Positions 1 to 9,954 of a stretch of DNA of 64,000 nt are shown piece by piece. Under the pieces are notes generated by a model, which did no database searches, had not been told where the DNA came from, and saw only the letters and a list, made by a program, of their open reading frames with translations. Where the stretch lies: positions 26,923,427-26,987,426 of the forward strand of contig OZ024794.1 of NCBI GenBank assembly GCA_964017045.1, given 5' to 3'. The stretch is from Omphiscola glabra. Its lineage: Eukaryota > Mollusca > Gastropoda > Lymnaeidae. The position numbers and the translations under genes were made by a program. Positions within the stretch are counted from its first letter, which is position 1, and the number at the start of each line of letters is the position of its first letter.

Positions 1-566
1 CCTTTTTAGAACACAAATCAAATGCATTCTTATATAAAATGAGTACTGGTTTTGGAAGAAAGTTTAGGCATCTTTTATGTGACATCAACCTTTTATGGTG
101 ATAGGGCTGGGCATGGACCAAAGAATTTAGGTAAAAGTACATAGTCTTACTTGATGTATGCAGTGAAGCCTGGATATCATGGACCTTTTAAATAGCACTT
201 ATCCTGGCATATGCAATAACTCACAAATGTAATTATAGTTTCACCTACAAAAAGCACAATTTTTACGTGAGTTTTAACAGTATGCGTCATTAATTGGTTT
301 TAATAAGTTTTATTGTAATTTGTGCAGATGTAGATATCATTCTATTTTGTAATTTTTTAGCTCTTGGAAAGATTTTGTCAATGCTTAGGGCCACTGATCT
401 ACCGGTATATATATGTTGTTAAAATTGACATGATTTAGGCTGCTGATTGTTTTATGTCTTATTATGTGCCATATTTTATGAACTGGTACCTGATAATGAT
501 GTATAGTATTCTAGAGTTGCTTTACTTAGAGTGTTTCAATGTGAATTTTTTTTTTTAAATTTTCAG

Positions 567-645
567 TTCCTGTTCTGATGACAAAGTGAAATGGATTATT
601 CATCAAGATTGTTTATAATGCAATGGTGGAATATTATTCTAAAGG
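567..645 (+). other. Candidate internal or alternative terminal exon 1
   Basis: A 79-bp segment is preceded by a pyrimidine-rich tract ending in TTTTCAG and followed by the strong donor GTAAGT. In frame 2 it reads SCSDDKVKWIIHQDCL and then stops. It resembles the segment at 1430-1510, which has the same kind of acceptor and shares the core TGATGACAAAG. Two similar exons each ending the frame would fit alternative terminal exons of a gene that starts left of the window, or spliced 3'UTR or lncRNA exons. No protein family is recognisable. The splice sites are seen; the gene is inferred. Confidence 0.35.
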
Positions 646-1429
646 GTAAGTCCCATGGATTATTTTTGAAAGGTGGCTTATCCTGAGGCTATTACCTTTG
701 TGCTTCCCTACATGTGATGGCAATTAGAATATTTGAGAGGGGGGTTGTGACATTCTTGCTGTAATGGAGAGGAATGTATTAAAAACTTTTGGATCACCTT
801 CTAACTATGGTATTTCTCCATAGTGATTTTACCTGTACCCTATGCTACATACAGTATTTGTTTTCTAGGGATGTTTTTGACCCTTTTTGGTTCATTGATT
901 TTTTAAATTCAATATTTCCTTATATAATATGGGTATTGCTAGCAAGATAATTCACCTTTCAGATGACATAGACTTTGAACGTTACCAGGTGGGGCTTCGA
1001 CCACAAGTTTGGGAAACACTGCAGTATACATTATGTATAGAGTCCAACCTGGATATGACAAACCTTGACCAGTTTTTTTGCCCATGGCTTATGCTCTAAC
1101 TGACGGAGACATGGAAATATTTTACAACTCTTTGCTTAACCTATGAATAACACAGACTTTGCTTTGTTCCCTGTGTAATATTATATTTACAGGTTCATTG
1201 TAATAATTTTGTAGAGGTCGATACCATAGCTCTTTGCAAAACTTTAGTTAGCTGGTATTGATCAGATTTTAAGATTAGAAGAGCTGCTATACTTGTGTTT
1301 TAGAAATTGATTCATACTCTATTTTTGTGAATTGATACTAGTATTGTATATAGCCTATTTTAAGTTTGTCTTTACTTATTTAGTTTTAATTTTCAACTTT
1401 AATATTTATAATGATTTTTTAATTTTCAG
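646..1429. other. Putative intron, no coding signal
   Basis: AT-rich sequence between the two exon candidates. Positions 985-1021 end in AAGTTTGGGAAACACTG, the inverted form of a common hAT-type terminus; no opposite end or target duplication was found, so only a fragment is likely. Nothing else is recognised. Confidence 0.3.
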
Positions 1430-1510
1430 TTTCTCTTGTGATGACAAAGACTAATCAACTGATATGGATCTTCCAAAGTAGTGCTGGAGTGTTTTGCCAT
1501 TTTAACAAAG
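1430..1510 (+). other. Candidate exon 2, similar to exon 1
   Basis: An 81-bp segment follows AATTTTCAG and ends at the donor GTTAGT. Its frame 2 reads FSCDDKD and then stops, echoing SCSDDKVKW of the exon candidate at 567-645. The acceptor region and the first 25 or so bases of the two are clearly related, which suggests an exon duplication. It lies 45 bp before a piggyBac-like MITE. The host gene is unknown. It could also be a chance splice-like motif within a duplicated intron segment. Confidence 0.35.
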
Positions 1511-1555
1511 GTTAGTCCAAGAACTTTTTTACTTTGCTGTTGAAAAACTGGTTAA

Positions 1556-2052
1556 CCCATTCATCAATCCCATAGCGGTTAAATCCGGCCAGTACTGATT
1601 CAATCCCACTGCAACCAAATCCAGCCACTCAACCCTTTGTTTACACGTTTCTAAATAGAAGGGAGAAGTCTCGCTATTTAACCGGAAACCTCGCTAGAAA
1701 CGAGACCAAAGGAGATAACTCTTTTTTAAATATTTTTATTTATTGTCCGAGGAGTGTTCATTATTTTAAAAGCAGATTTTTTTATTTTAGTGTTATGATC
1801 ATTTGTATTCAAATACATTGTTGAAAGTTGACTTTTATATGAACTTACACAAGAGAAGCACTAGGAAATAATGTTACACAACACATATAGCAACTATTTT
1901 TGAATGTAAATCAATTCATATACCGGGTAATTATGCTGTAAAATAGATTTGTTTTAAAAAAATGTTCAAAACCTTTCTACGGTAAGGGTGGAGTTGCTCC
2001 CCTTTGGTTGGGGGATAATGATAAAATTTCTGATCGCCATGGATTGAGTGGG
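1556..2052 (+). mobile_element. piggyBac-like MITE, copy 1 (degraded end)
   Basis: A 497-bp non-autonomous element bounded on the left by TTAA and starting CCCATTC. It ends with GGATTGAGTGGG followed by TAAA, a decayed TTAA. Its whole length is similar to the element at 2449-2940, including the paired phrase AAATCCGGCCA near the start and GAGTTGCTCCCCTTTGGTTG near the end. TTAA target sites with CCC...GGG termini are the hallmark of the piggyBac superfamily. No transposase is encoded. Confidence 0.75.
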
Positions 2053-2182
2053 TAAAGGTCACCTTGTAACTCCCATTTATCATGTTAGCCCGAGTTTGTA
2101 AAATAGGTTTTTTTTACTTTAAAAAAAATTAGAGTTATAAAATGTTTAATTGTGGGATATTCTCTTGGCTAATTCTGTAGTG

Positions 2183-2215
2183 CAGTGGTTCCCAAACATT
2201 TTGTCTGCCAGGGTC
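2183..2215 (+). mobile_element. hAT-like terminal fragment
   Basis: CAGTGGTTCCCAAACA resembles a widespread hAT terminal inverted repeat. No matching right end or 8-bp duplication is seen, so this is at most a truncated terminus. Confidence 0.3.
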
Positions 2216-2398
2216 ATTTCTATTATCACTTTCTAAGGGGTACCGTACTCAATGTTTTATGAGTTATTGATGTTTAGTAATGTTATGGGGAAGGGATTGA
2301 CAGCAACCCCTGCAAAATGCATGCAGAGCCTGCAAGCCTTAGGAGGTTACTACTCTACTGCAGTTTTAATGTATAGCTTATTTATTTAAAGGTAAATG

Positions 2399-3003
2399 AA
2401 AGTAAATGTGTTAGTTGAGCAGCATTGTTGTCTATTAAATTGTGTTAACCCATTCAATCCCGTAGCGACCAAATCCGGCCAGTACCGATTCAATCCCATT
2501 ACGGCCAAATCCGGCCACTCAATCCTTTGTTTACACGTTGCTAAAAAGGAAGTGGAAATCTCACTATTTAAACGTAAATCTCGCTAGAAACGAGACCAAG
2601 GGAGATTACTATCTTTTTAAAAATATTTTTATTTAATGGGTGAGGAGTATTCATTATTTTAAAAGCAGTTTTTTTATTTTAGTTTTATGATCATTTGTAT
2701 TCAAATACTTCGTTGAAAATTGACTTTTAGGAATTTACACAAGAAAAGCATTAGGAAATAATGTTACATAACACATATAGCAACCATTAATGGATGCAAA
2801 TCAATTTATTTCATATGATTATACTGTTCAATAGATTTGTTTTGAATTTATTTCAAAACCTACCCACGTTAAGGGTGGAGTTGCTCCCCTTTGGTTGGGG
2901 TCTCCAATTAAAAATTTCTGAGCGCCCTGGATTGAATGGGTTAAATATAAACAAAAGTAAATGTGTTAGTTGAGCAGCATTGTTGTCTATTAAATTGTGT
3001 TAA
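2399..3003. repeat. 50-bp direct repeat flanking the piggyBac MITE
   Basis: The same 50 bases (starting AAAGTAAATGTGTTAG and ending GTGTTAA) occur at 2399-2448 and 2954-3003, on either side of the MITE. Each copy ends in a TTAA, and the left TTAA is the insertion site. The bases just upstream of each copy are also similar, so an ancestral tandem duplication of about 60 bp that received the MITE is likely. Confidence 0.85.
2449..2940 (+). mobile_element. piggyBac-like MITE, copy 2 (intact ends)
   Basis: A 492-bp element with perfect TTAA on both sides (2445-2448 and 2941-2944). Its inverted termini CCCATTCAATCC and GGATTGAATGGG match over 12 bp. It carries no transposase frame, so it would need an enzyme from elsewhere. 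TTAA duplication with CCC/GGG ends follows the established piggyBac rule. It is better preserved than copy 1, so probably younger. Confidence 0.85.
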
Positions 3004-3032
3004 AATCTGTTTTTGTTTCATTCTCTCTTTAG

Positions 3033-3305
3033 TGAACGGTACATTTTCTAAGCATGGTGATGCCACTTTTTGAAAGACCAGTTAAGATGACAGTATTGTA
3101 CAGACACGTTGAGATGGCATTATTGTACAGAAACTTTGAGATTGCGGTGGCCTTTATTGGACAATCAAGTTGAGAAGGCAGTATTGGAGAGACTAATTTC
3201 CCAGACAAGCTGCAAGTCGGGGAGTCATGTCACTGACGAAGACTTAGGCTGAATTTAATTTTTCAATCCGAAAATGGGAATAAATTTTGTAACTTGCTTG
3301 AGAAC
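3033..3305 (+). other. Candidate terminal exon with poly(A) signal
   Basis: A pyrimidine-rich tract ending CTCTCTTTAG precedes the segment, and AATAAA lies at 3279-3284. This would be the last exon of the transcript suggested by the two upstream exon candidates. No long frame is present, so it would be mostly 3'UTR. The evidence is only splice-site and polyadenylation consensus. Confidence 0.3.
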
Positions 3306-3940
3306 ATTTCTTATTTTATTGTATACTTCTTATTTTATTTGTTGTTTAATTAAAATCACCTAATATTAAAGGATGGGGGTCGGCACTATATAAAGAATAT
3401 ACCTGGGGATTTTTGGGTTTTTTAAAAAAAAAAACGGTAACTTATTGTAGGTGACCGTAAACGGTAAACTGAAAAGTAACAGCATATTATCGCTAAATTA
3501 CTGTAGGCTGATAACGATATGCTATCGCTTTCTCAAAGTAAAAACAGTAAGTTACTGGCAGCTTGTACACAGTAAGTTACTGCTTTTGAGGGGTACTTTT
3601 ACGATAGATTATTAAGAGTGTTATTACATTGGACTTTTTAATTGGAGGAATGTTTATAGAGGAAGACATTTTAATTTTGGACCTCATCACGGTTTCGACG
3701 TTTAAAAACCATTCGTTAAAGGTGAGAGCTGTGTAATAGTTGTTTTTTTTGTTTGTTTGTTATAAAATGCCCAACGATAGACAACCGACAAAGCGTCCTG
3801 GACAGATGACCGTGTGGCACGCAATGCAGTGATCTCGTAACTGTCCCAAGGTGATTTGGTGTATGGAGTTCAAACCAAGAGACATCTCTGTGACGTCTTA
3901 TTTTTTTTTTGTACTCAGCTGCAGAGTCGGAGATTAGGGC
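3306..3940. other. No gene seen
   Basis: AT-rich unique-looking sequence. Short repeated phrases such as AGTAAGTTACTG occur around 3430-3600. No feature is supported. Confidence 0.5.
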
Positions 3941-4292
3941 GTCGGACATTGCTGGCACATCTCAATATTACCCGATATCGGACATTGCTGGGTCATGTCA
4001 ATATTACACGATGTCAGTTGCTGGCTCATCTCAATATTACACGATGTCAGCTGCTGGCTCATCTCAATATTACACGATGTCAGTTGCTGGCTCATCTCAA
4101 CATTACACGATGTCAGTTGCTGGCTCATCTCAATATTACACGATGTCAGTTGCAGGCTCATCTCAACATTACACGATGTCAGTTGCTGGCTCATCTCAAT
4201 ATTACACGATGTCAGTTGCAGGCTCATCTCAATATTACACGATGTCAGTTGCTGGCTCATCTCAATATTACACGATGTCAGTTGCAGGCTCA
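3941..4292 (+). repeat. 33-bp minisatellite, about 10.5 copies
   Basis: The unit contains GCTGGCTCATCTCAATATTA and CACGATGTCAGTT. Copies differ by a few bases, and the first two are the most divergent. Because 33 is divisible by three, all frames stay open and give repeating 11-residue peptides on both strands; these are not taken as proteins. Confidence 0.95.
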
Positions 4293-4730
4293 AGGGCAGA
4301 GGAAGACAATAAACGGGCTGTGGATCGACGTGGTTAAGGACACACCGTCAAAGTTCACAACATCAACTTTTCAGCACACTTCACGGCACATCATCAACTT
4401 AAGACGGGTGCGATGCGTGATCATCACACAAAATTTAGTTTCTGAACTCTTGCCATCATTTTCCAGAGGGCGACGATTGCCTTTATCACCCAACCTAAAA
4501 ATGTCTAGCGCCGGCAATGGGGTGAGGGGGTAGGTGTGTATGGGGAGGGATCTTTAAAAGGAGACACGAATTTATTATTTTTATATTGATAGTTTCTAAA
4601 TGGTTATGTATGATTTTGATGTTTTTTTTCATCAAAATTTATCGGGATAAACGTGCACCCATTTCAGCCAACCTTCAAGATGTACCATGTGATTTTTCCC
4701 CTCCTTATCATTTTGCCATTCCCTAAGTAG

Positions 4731-5022
4731 GGAGTTTGATTCATCCAGTAGTAAGTTTTTATTGTCCTTTAGTAAGTTTGTTTCATCCATTAGTAAGTTT
4801 TTATTGTTCTTTAGTAAGTTTGTTTCATCCATTAGTAAGTTTTTTTCACCCAGTTGTAAGTTTGTTTCATCCATTACTAAGTTTGTTTTATCCATTAGTA
4901 AGTTTGTTTCATCCGTTACTAAGTTCGTTTCATCCATCAGTAAGTTTGTTTCATCCAATAGTAGGTTTGCTTCATCCAGTTGTAAGTTCGTTTCATCCAG
5001 TTGTAAGTTTGCTTCATCCAGA
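4731..5022 (+). repeat. 21-bp minisatellite, about 14 copies
   Basis: The unit is close to AGTAAGTTTGTTTCATCCAT plus one base, with alternating TTATTGTCCTT and TTTCATCCA variants on the left side. The open frames on both strands arise from the 21-bp period. Confidence 0.95.
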
Positions 5023-6127
5023 TGACATTTCATGTTCCCAGACTATCCGTTATATCGTCGAGCCTTACGGATTCCATTTACTCGCAGGATACTTAACATC
5101 ACGGTATCCCCCCCCCCCCGGCCCTCTGGTGAGGACCTGCACAATACACACAGACGGATGTCGGTTCTTGATTCAGATGGAAGTCTCCCAAGACTCGCCC
5201 TTTCCACTGCTTTCAATAATGTCATTAACGCAGATGTGCGCTAAAAGCTGGAACAAAAAAGCTAAGCTACTTTGACGTCTGCGGCTACTCATCCGCCCAG
5301 GAGAGAACGGAGTGTAACATGTACACTAAAGCCACGAACCACGTGACTGACGCACGTGTCACCCCTGGGAGCTGAGCTGGTAGTGACTGGTCATTTCAGC
5401 CCAGATCTGCTTACGGACCAGTATATGTCCGGTGGATGATGATTTGGTCTTTGGAGACAGTGTTACAGGGACGAGGGGGGGGGCGAAGGCCCCCCATAAA
5501 GGGACATTTGAAATGAAATTTGAGATAAGATTTTGTAAAAATCATTATTAATATAAAACAAAGAAAATGGTGTGTGGTTTTTTTTTTTGGTTTGGGGGGG
5601 GGGGGGGGGATGATTTAGGCTAAACAGTCCAGTTTGCTAAAAGTTAACGACATTTACCGTTTTTTATTAATTACAACATCAACAAATTTCACTTATTTAA
5701 GTTTTATCACAAGACGATGAATCTCGAGGCCCCGTGTGAGATTCTATCTTCCTGAAATTGTGTGCAGCATGGAGACTTTCTATTTTTCTTAATAAGCTAT
5801 ACCACTACTTGGCAAATTGAACCGTTTTTTCTGCTCGTTGAGAGAAAAAAGGTTGGGTGACACGGAGCTAAGGGATAAATAAAGAGATAAAAAGACCAGG
5901 AGTTGGACTTTTTGTTAATAAGGATGAAACATTTTAAAAATTTAAATAAAAATGTGTAAAAATTTGGTTGAATTAAAAATTAACGGTGTTAAAAAAATCG
6001 ATCACATCGGATAATTTCGTATGTTCCTCAAAAGGAAACGATGAAAAGTTAGTTAGTATGTTTCCATTAAAAGTCCCCTTGTCAGACACTGCCGTGACGT
6101 AAGTCCTCCAAATCCTGCGGCTGCAGG
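5023..6127. other. No gene seen; homopolymer G/C tracts
   Basis: Holds a C run near 5107-5118 and G runs near 5477 and 5596-5610. No coding or mobile signature is supported. Confidence 0.5.
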
Positions 6128-6313
6128 CAGGGCCGACCCTAACAAATGCGGGGCCCTATGCGAAACGGATTGCGCGGGGCCCAGTCTGGGTAGGGATAAG
6201 GATAATAAGTGAAAATTAAGATTTTGTATTAGAAAATAAATTCGGGGCGGGGCCTATGAAAGTGCGGGGCCCACTGCGGCCGCATAGGTTGCAGTGGCCT
6301 AAGGCCGGCCCTG
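6128..6313. mobile_element. hAT-type MITE with perfect 8-bp TSD
   Basis: A 186-bp element with inverted ends CAGGGCCGACC and GGCCGGCCCTG. It is flanked by a perfect 8-bp duplication, GCTGCAGG, at 6120-6127 and 6314-6321. CAG...CTG ends with an 8-bp duplication define hAT transposons. The inside is rich in GGGGCCC motifs of the kind seen in a widespread animal hAT family. It has no coding capacity. A 24-bp array starts about 75 bp downstream. Confidence 0.85.
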
Positions 6314-6389
6314 GCTGCAGGGGTCCCCGGATATTTTTGGGGATCCAAAGATCTGATGTGGAAAGAATTTCAACTATCACCTTTGAATG

Positions 6390-6850
6390 CAGGGAGGGGG
6401 CACAGCACCGACAAGAGCAGGGGGCAAAGGACCGACAAGAGCATGGGGCCCAGGACCGACAAGAGCAGAAGCACAGGAACGACAAGAGCAGGAGGCACAG
6501 GACCGACAAGAGCAGGGGGCACAGGACCGACAAGAGCAGGGTGCACATGACCGACAAATGCAGGAGGCACAGGACCGACAAGAGCAGGGGGCACAGGACC
6601 GACAAGAGCAGGGGGCACATGACCGACAAATGCAGGGGGCACAGGACCGACACGAGCAGGGGGCACAGGACCGACAAGAGCAAGGGGCACAGGACCGACA
6701 AGAGCAGGGGGCACAGGACTGACAAGAGCAGGGGGCACAGGACCGACAAGAGAAGGGCGCACAGGACCGACAAGAGCAGGGGGCACAGGACCGACAAGAG
6801 CAGGGGGCACAGGACCGACAAGAGCAGGGGGCACAGGACCAACAAGAGCA
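6390..6850 (+). repeat. 24-bp minisatellite, about 19 copies
   Basis: The unit is close to GACCGACAAGAGCAGGGGGC plus ACAG. Variants with ATGACCGACAAATGCAG recur in a semi-regular order, suggesting amplification of multi-unit blocks. Long open frames in several phases follow from the 24-bp period. Confidence 0.95.
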
Positions 6851-7711
6851 TGCCGATTTTTGGTGTCGTCAATAGTTTAAAAATTCCAACTTTTAAACTT
6901 TTTTTTTTAAAGGGGGGGGGGGGGGTTATTAAATTACGTCAGCGCATCAGTAGAATTTGAAATTTAAAAACAATTTTCTGATAACTTTTATGGTTGGGGG
7001 GGGGGGGGGGGGTGTTCTATGAGGTTAAGCGTAGTCGTACACCTCCTTTTCCGACTCCATTTACAGATTCCGAAAGTTGCCTCATTACATTATTAGTGTT
7101 GAAAACTTTCAGAAAAAATGTTGCATCAAATAGATTTGTTTGTGTTCAGGTCAATTCAACCAAGTAGTATGAAGGCTAGTGGTCCATCATTATTTTCCGC
7201 CGGCTCCGTTTGTCATGTCAACGGGTGACCCACAACAGCCATTACCGAGCTATTTGGGGCAGTGGGGAAGATAATCTGTTGGGAAGCTGGCCTTGTGTCA
7301 CCACACACCATTACTCAGCGTAGGGCGCCACCTAGTGCGGGCTCTAATCACCTCAAAAAAGATGATAAAGATGAGCATTGATTACTTTGTACTATACAAG
7401 TAATTAGGATTTGTCCTCGTCCGTTTGGACGGCTGGCGACTGGTCGATAGAATTACATTTTAAACGGGTTGAAAGTGGCGTAACTGGCTAGGTCTCTATA
7501 CAATCTTATGTATCCTTGTGATCTTTACTTCTAAGTAAGAAAAAAATTAAAAATATGTCAGTGTCGAATTCTATAAGATGAAAACTTCAAGGGCTCTCAA
7601 ATGGGGGGGGGGGGGTGAGAAGATGACCCATTATGTTATATTTAAACGGAGGTTTGAGAAGTACATATATCATGGCTAACTATAATGAGTAATTGTATTA
7701 TTGGCTGAAAC
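6851..7711. other. No gene seen; poly(G) tracts
   Basis: G runs of 12 or more lie near 6911, 6997 and 7603. The sequence around 7190-7340 is less AT-rich but gives no recognisable protein. Confidence 0.5.
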
Positions 7712-7891
7712 CAGCGGTTCTCAACCTTTCTAATGCCGCGACCCTTTAATACAGTTCCTCGTGTTGTGGCGACCCCCAAACACAATTTATTTTTTGTTGC
7801 TACTTCATAACTGTAGCGTATATGTGTTTTTGGATGGTCTTCGGGCGACCCCTGGGAAAGGGTCGTTCGACCCCCAAAGGGGTCGCGACCC
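7712..7891 (-). mobile_element. SPIN-like hAT MITE, copy 1 (one end lost)
   Basis: Begins CAGCGGTTCTCAACCTTTC and runs through AATGCCGCGACCC, GTTGTGGCGACCCCCAA, TTGCTACTTCATAACTGTA and GGGTCGTTCGACCCCCAAAG to GGTCGCGACCC. The final 19 or so bases of the far terminus are missing, so no target duplication can be tested. Family recognition is from memory of the SPIN element. It is non-autonomous and has no transposase. Confidence 0.85.
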
Positions 7892-8188
7892 TCCTTCGTG
7901 CTTTATTTAATTAAAACTTAAGATTAAAATAATAAATTATTCAACGCATAGCAGCACCCTTGTTTTAAAATGAGGTGAAACAAATGGCAGTAAAAAGAAT
8001 GCTTAGTGAAAAGTGGTTTATTGTAAAAAACAATATTTGGGGCGGGGGAGGGGGGTTCAATGGCACATGTTTCTGATGGAGAACTTGACAAAATATACAC
8101 AGTGGAGTTTAAGATTGTGATAAAACGAGTGGGGAAAAAACCAACTGTTCGTTTAAATCTGGAGAGATACGCGCGAGCACGTCGTAAC

Positions 8189-8388
8189 NNNNNNNNNNNN
8201 NNNNNNNNNNNNNNNNNNNNNNNNNNNNNNNNNNNNNNNNNNNNNNNNNNNNNNNNNNNNNNNNNNNNNNNNNNNNNNNNNNNNNNNNNNNNNNNNNNNN
8301 NNNNNNNNNNNNNNNNNNNNNNNNNNNNNNNNNNNNNNNNNNNNNNNNNNNNNNNNNNNNNNNNNNNNNNNNNNNNNNNNNNNNNNNN
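8189..8388. other. Assembly gap of exactly 200 N
   Basis: A run of 200 unknown bases. A round number is typical of scaffolding software and says nothing of the true size. Contiguity between the left and right parts of the window is therefore an assembly inference. The frame that seems to cross it is meaningless. Confidence 0.99.
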
Positions 8389-9349
8389 TAAAAAAATTAT
8401 GCCTGCTTGTTATTGGGCTACTTATCTCAGATTTTTTTTTTTTTAATTTACGTTTGAAAATTAACATCTAATAAAAAAATACCCATTAAACAAGAGAACC
8501 ACCGATTTTACGTTTTATTTTACGTTTTTTTTTTACGTTTTATTTTAAGTTTTATTCAAAAACTTTTTTTTTTAGAGTACATGTGAATCTGTTCAATGCT
8601 ACGTTTGTACTTTTATTAAATTTGACTTAAAAAGAAAAAAGAAAAAACATCATAAGATATTTAAGAGGAACGAAACAAAAATGTTTTAATATTTTAAAAA
8701 ATGGAACTGTTTTTGTCCCTCTTGTACCTATTATGGGATTTTGTAAGTTTTCGACCAAATGGCCGGGATGTTCAGTGTCGGCTCTACTGCTGGGACTTCC
8801 ATTAGCATTGAAGGTGGGAGGGAAAGATATAAGGCACAATCATTTTTTAATTATTTCAAAGGCTGATCTGGGGTGAGTTCGATTGAGGCAAACGGCTAAA
8901 GGCCACGGTGGTATACAAGTGAAAAAAAAAAACAAAAATGTTGTATCAAAATGCCCGTACACACGTATTGTTTGTCCGTAAAAGTTATGTTTGTCCGCAA
9001 AAGTTATGTTTGTCCGTAAAAGTTAAAGCAATTTAAAATTGTCGAAGAAACAATAAGACGTCTATAGTCCGGACTATTTGTGGCTTGACCCCGTCCTGAC
9101 TATCGACCTATCCGGATTTTTAAAAATACCCTATGAAAAACCCGGTACCTTCAGTTCAATAAATTAAATATGCATCAATTTGTTGGAGATAATGAGGTCA
9201 TAGTTTATCACGTGACCTTTGAACGGTTATTGTCATGGCGGCGCCCATAGATGTACTCATTTCTGGTTCTGGTCCTGGTTCTGGTAGGGTACGTTGCTGC
9301 ATTCATATACTGGCATATATGCAACGGTTGGGGAAGCGATGCTGCCATC
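8389..9349. other. No gene seen; small 19-bp triplication
   Basis: A/T-rich with TTTTACGTTTTATT repeats near 8505-8560, and a perfect-period triplet TGTTTGTCCGTAAAAGTTA at 8969-9025. No coding signal is supported. Confidence 0.6.
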
Positions 9350-9787
9350 CTAACGGCTCCTAGCAGATGCCAGGGCAGCCTTGAAGCTTTCGATAGATGT
9401 CGAGTTCACGGCGGTATTTTCCAGTTGGTTCCAAGCGATTATTGTGCGGGGAAAGAATGACTGTTTATGTTGCACTGTGTTACTCCGAGGCACAGTGAAG
9501 CATTTGCTATTGTTCCAGGGGTAATTGCTCATGGGGTTGTCAGAGGTTAAGTCAATGTTTAGTGAGTTTTTGGCTCTAATTAATCGACCTGGCTTCTATG
9601 GAATGAGATAATTGTTTGCTGGGATTGCCGGGACTAGCCCCATGACCACTTTATATCTTAAAGTCACGTCAAGAAGTGTGAGTGCCTTCACTTTAATTAA
9701 CGTTGTAATTCTCACTATACCCCCTCCTCCTCCAGAATTTTTTTCTGATTCAGGCAGTCTGTATTTTCGAAGCTCCAAATTTTTCAA
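9350..9787 (-). pseudogene. LINE (CR1/jockey-like) reverse transcriptase C-terminal remnant
   Basis: Read on the minus strand, one frame contains LRYKVVMGLVPAIPANNYLI and, after a single in-frame TAG at 9596-9598, continues to SFFPRTIIAWNQLE and IESFKAALASA. These match the known tail of CR1/jockey-type non-LTR polymerases (a YK-x-x-x-GL-x-A-x-P segment, then FPRT-x-x-W-N-x-L, then SFK). The stop and a glycine-rich run on the upstream side show decay. Endonuclease and catalytic domains are absent, as expected for an old fragment. No 3' tail was found. Confidence 0.8.
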
Positions 9788-9954
9788 CTTCCAGATTAGC
9801 GACGTCTTAGTGTAAATTACATTTTATGACGTTGGCAAACTCTATCAGTCAACTGTTGTCAGTTAGTTACAGAAAAGAAAATGTGCAACGTATCCGTGTA
9901 TATGTAGAATGTAATAATATTTCTTAATGATTATCACATATTTGAATCCGTTGT

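Noticed and set aside
3856..4533. Long open frames (up to 225 codons) in three phases and both strands
   Set aside because: They are produced by the 33-bp array, whose unit has no stop codons in these phases. The peptides are plain 11-residue repeats with no conserved features.
6216..6960. Frames of 111-234 codons on both strands
   Set aside because: Products of the 24-bp array at 6390-6850. Frames open in several phases and both strands at once are a repeat artefact.
8060..8467. Frames crossing the run of N
   Set aside because: They contain unknown bases and have no meaning.
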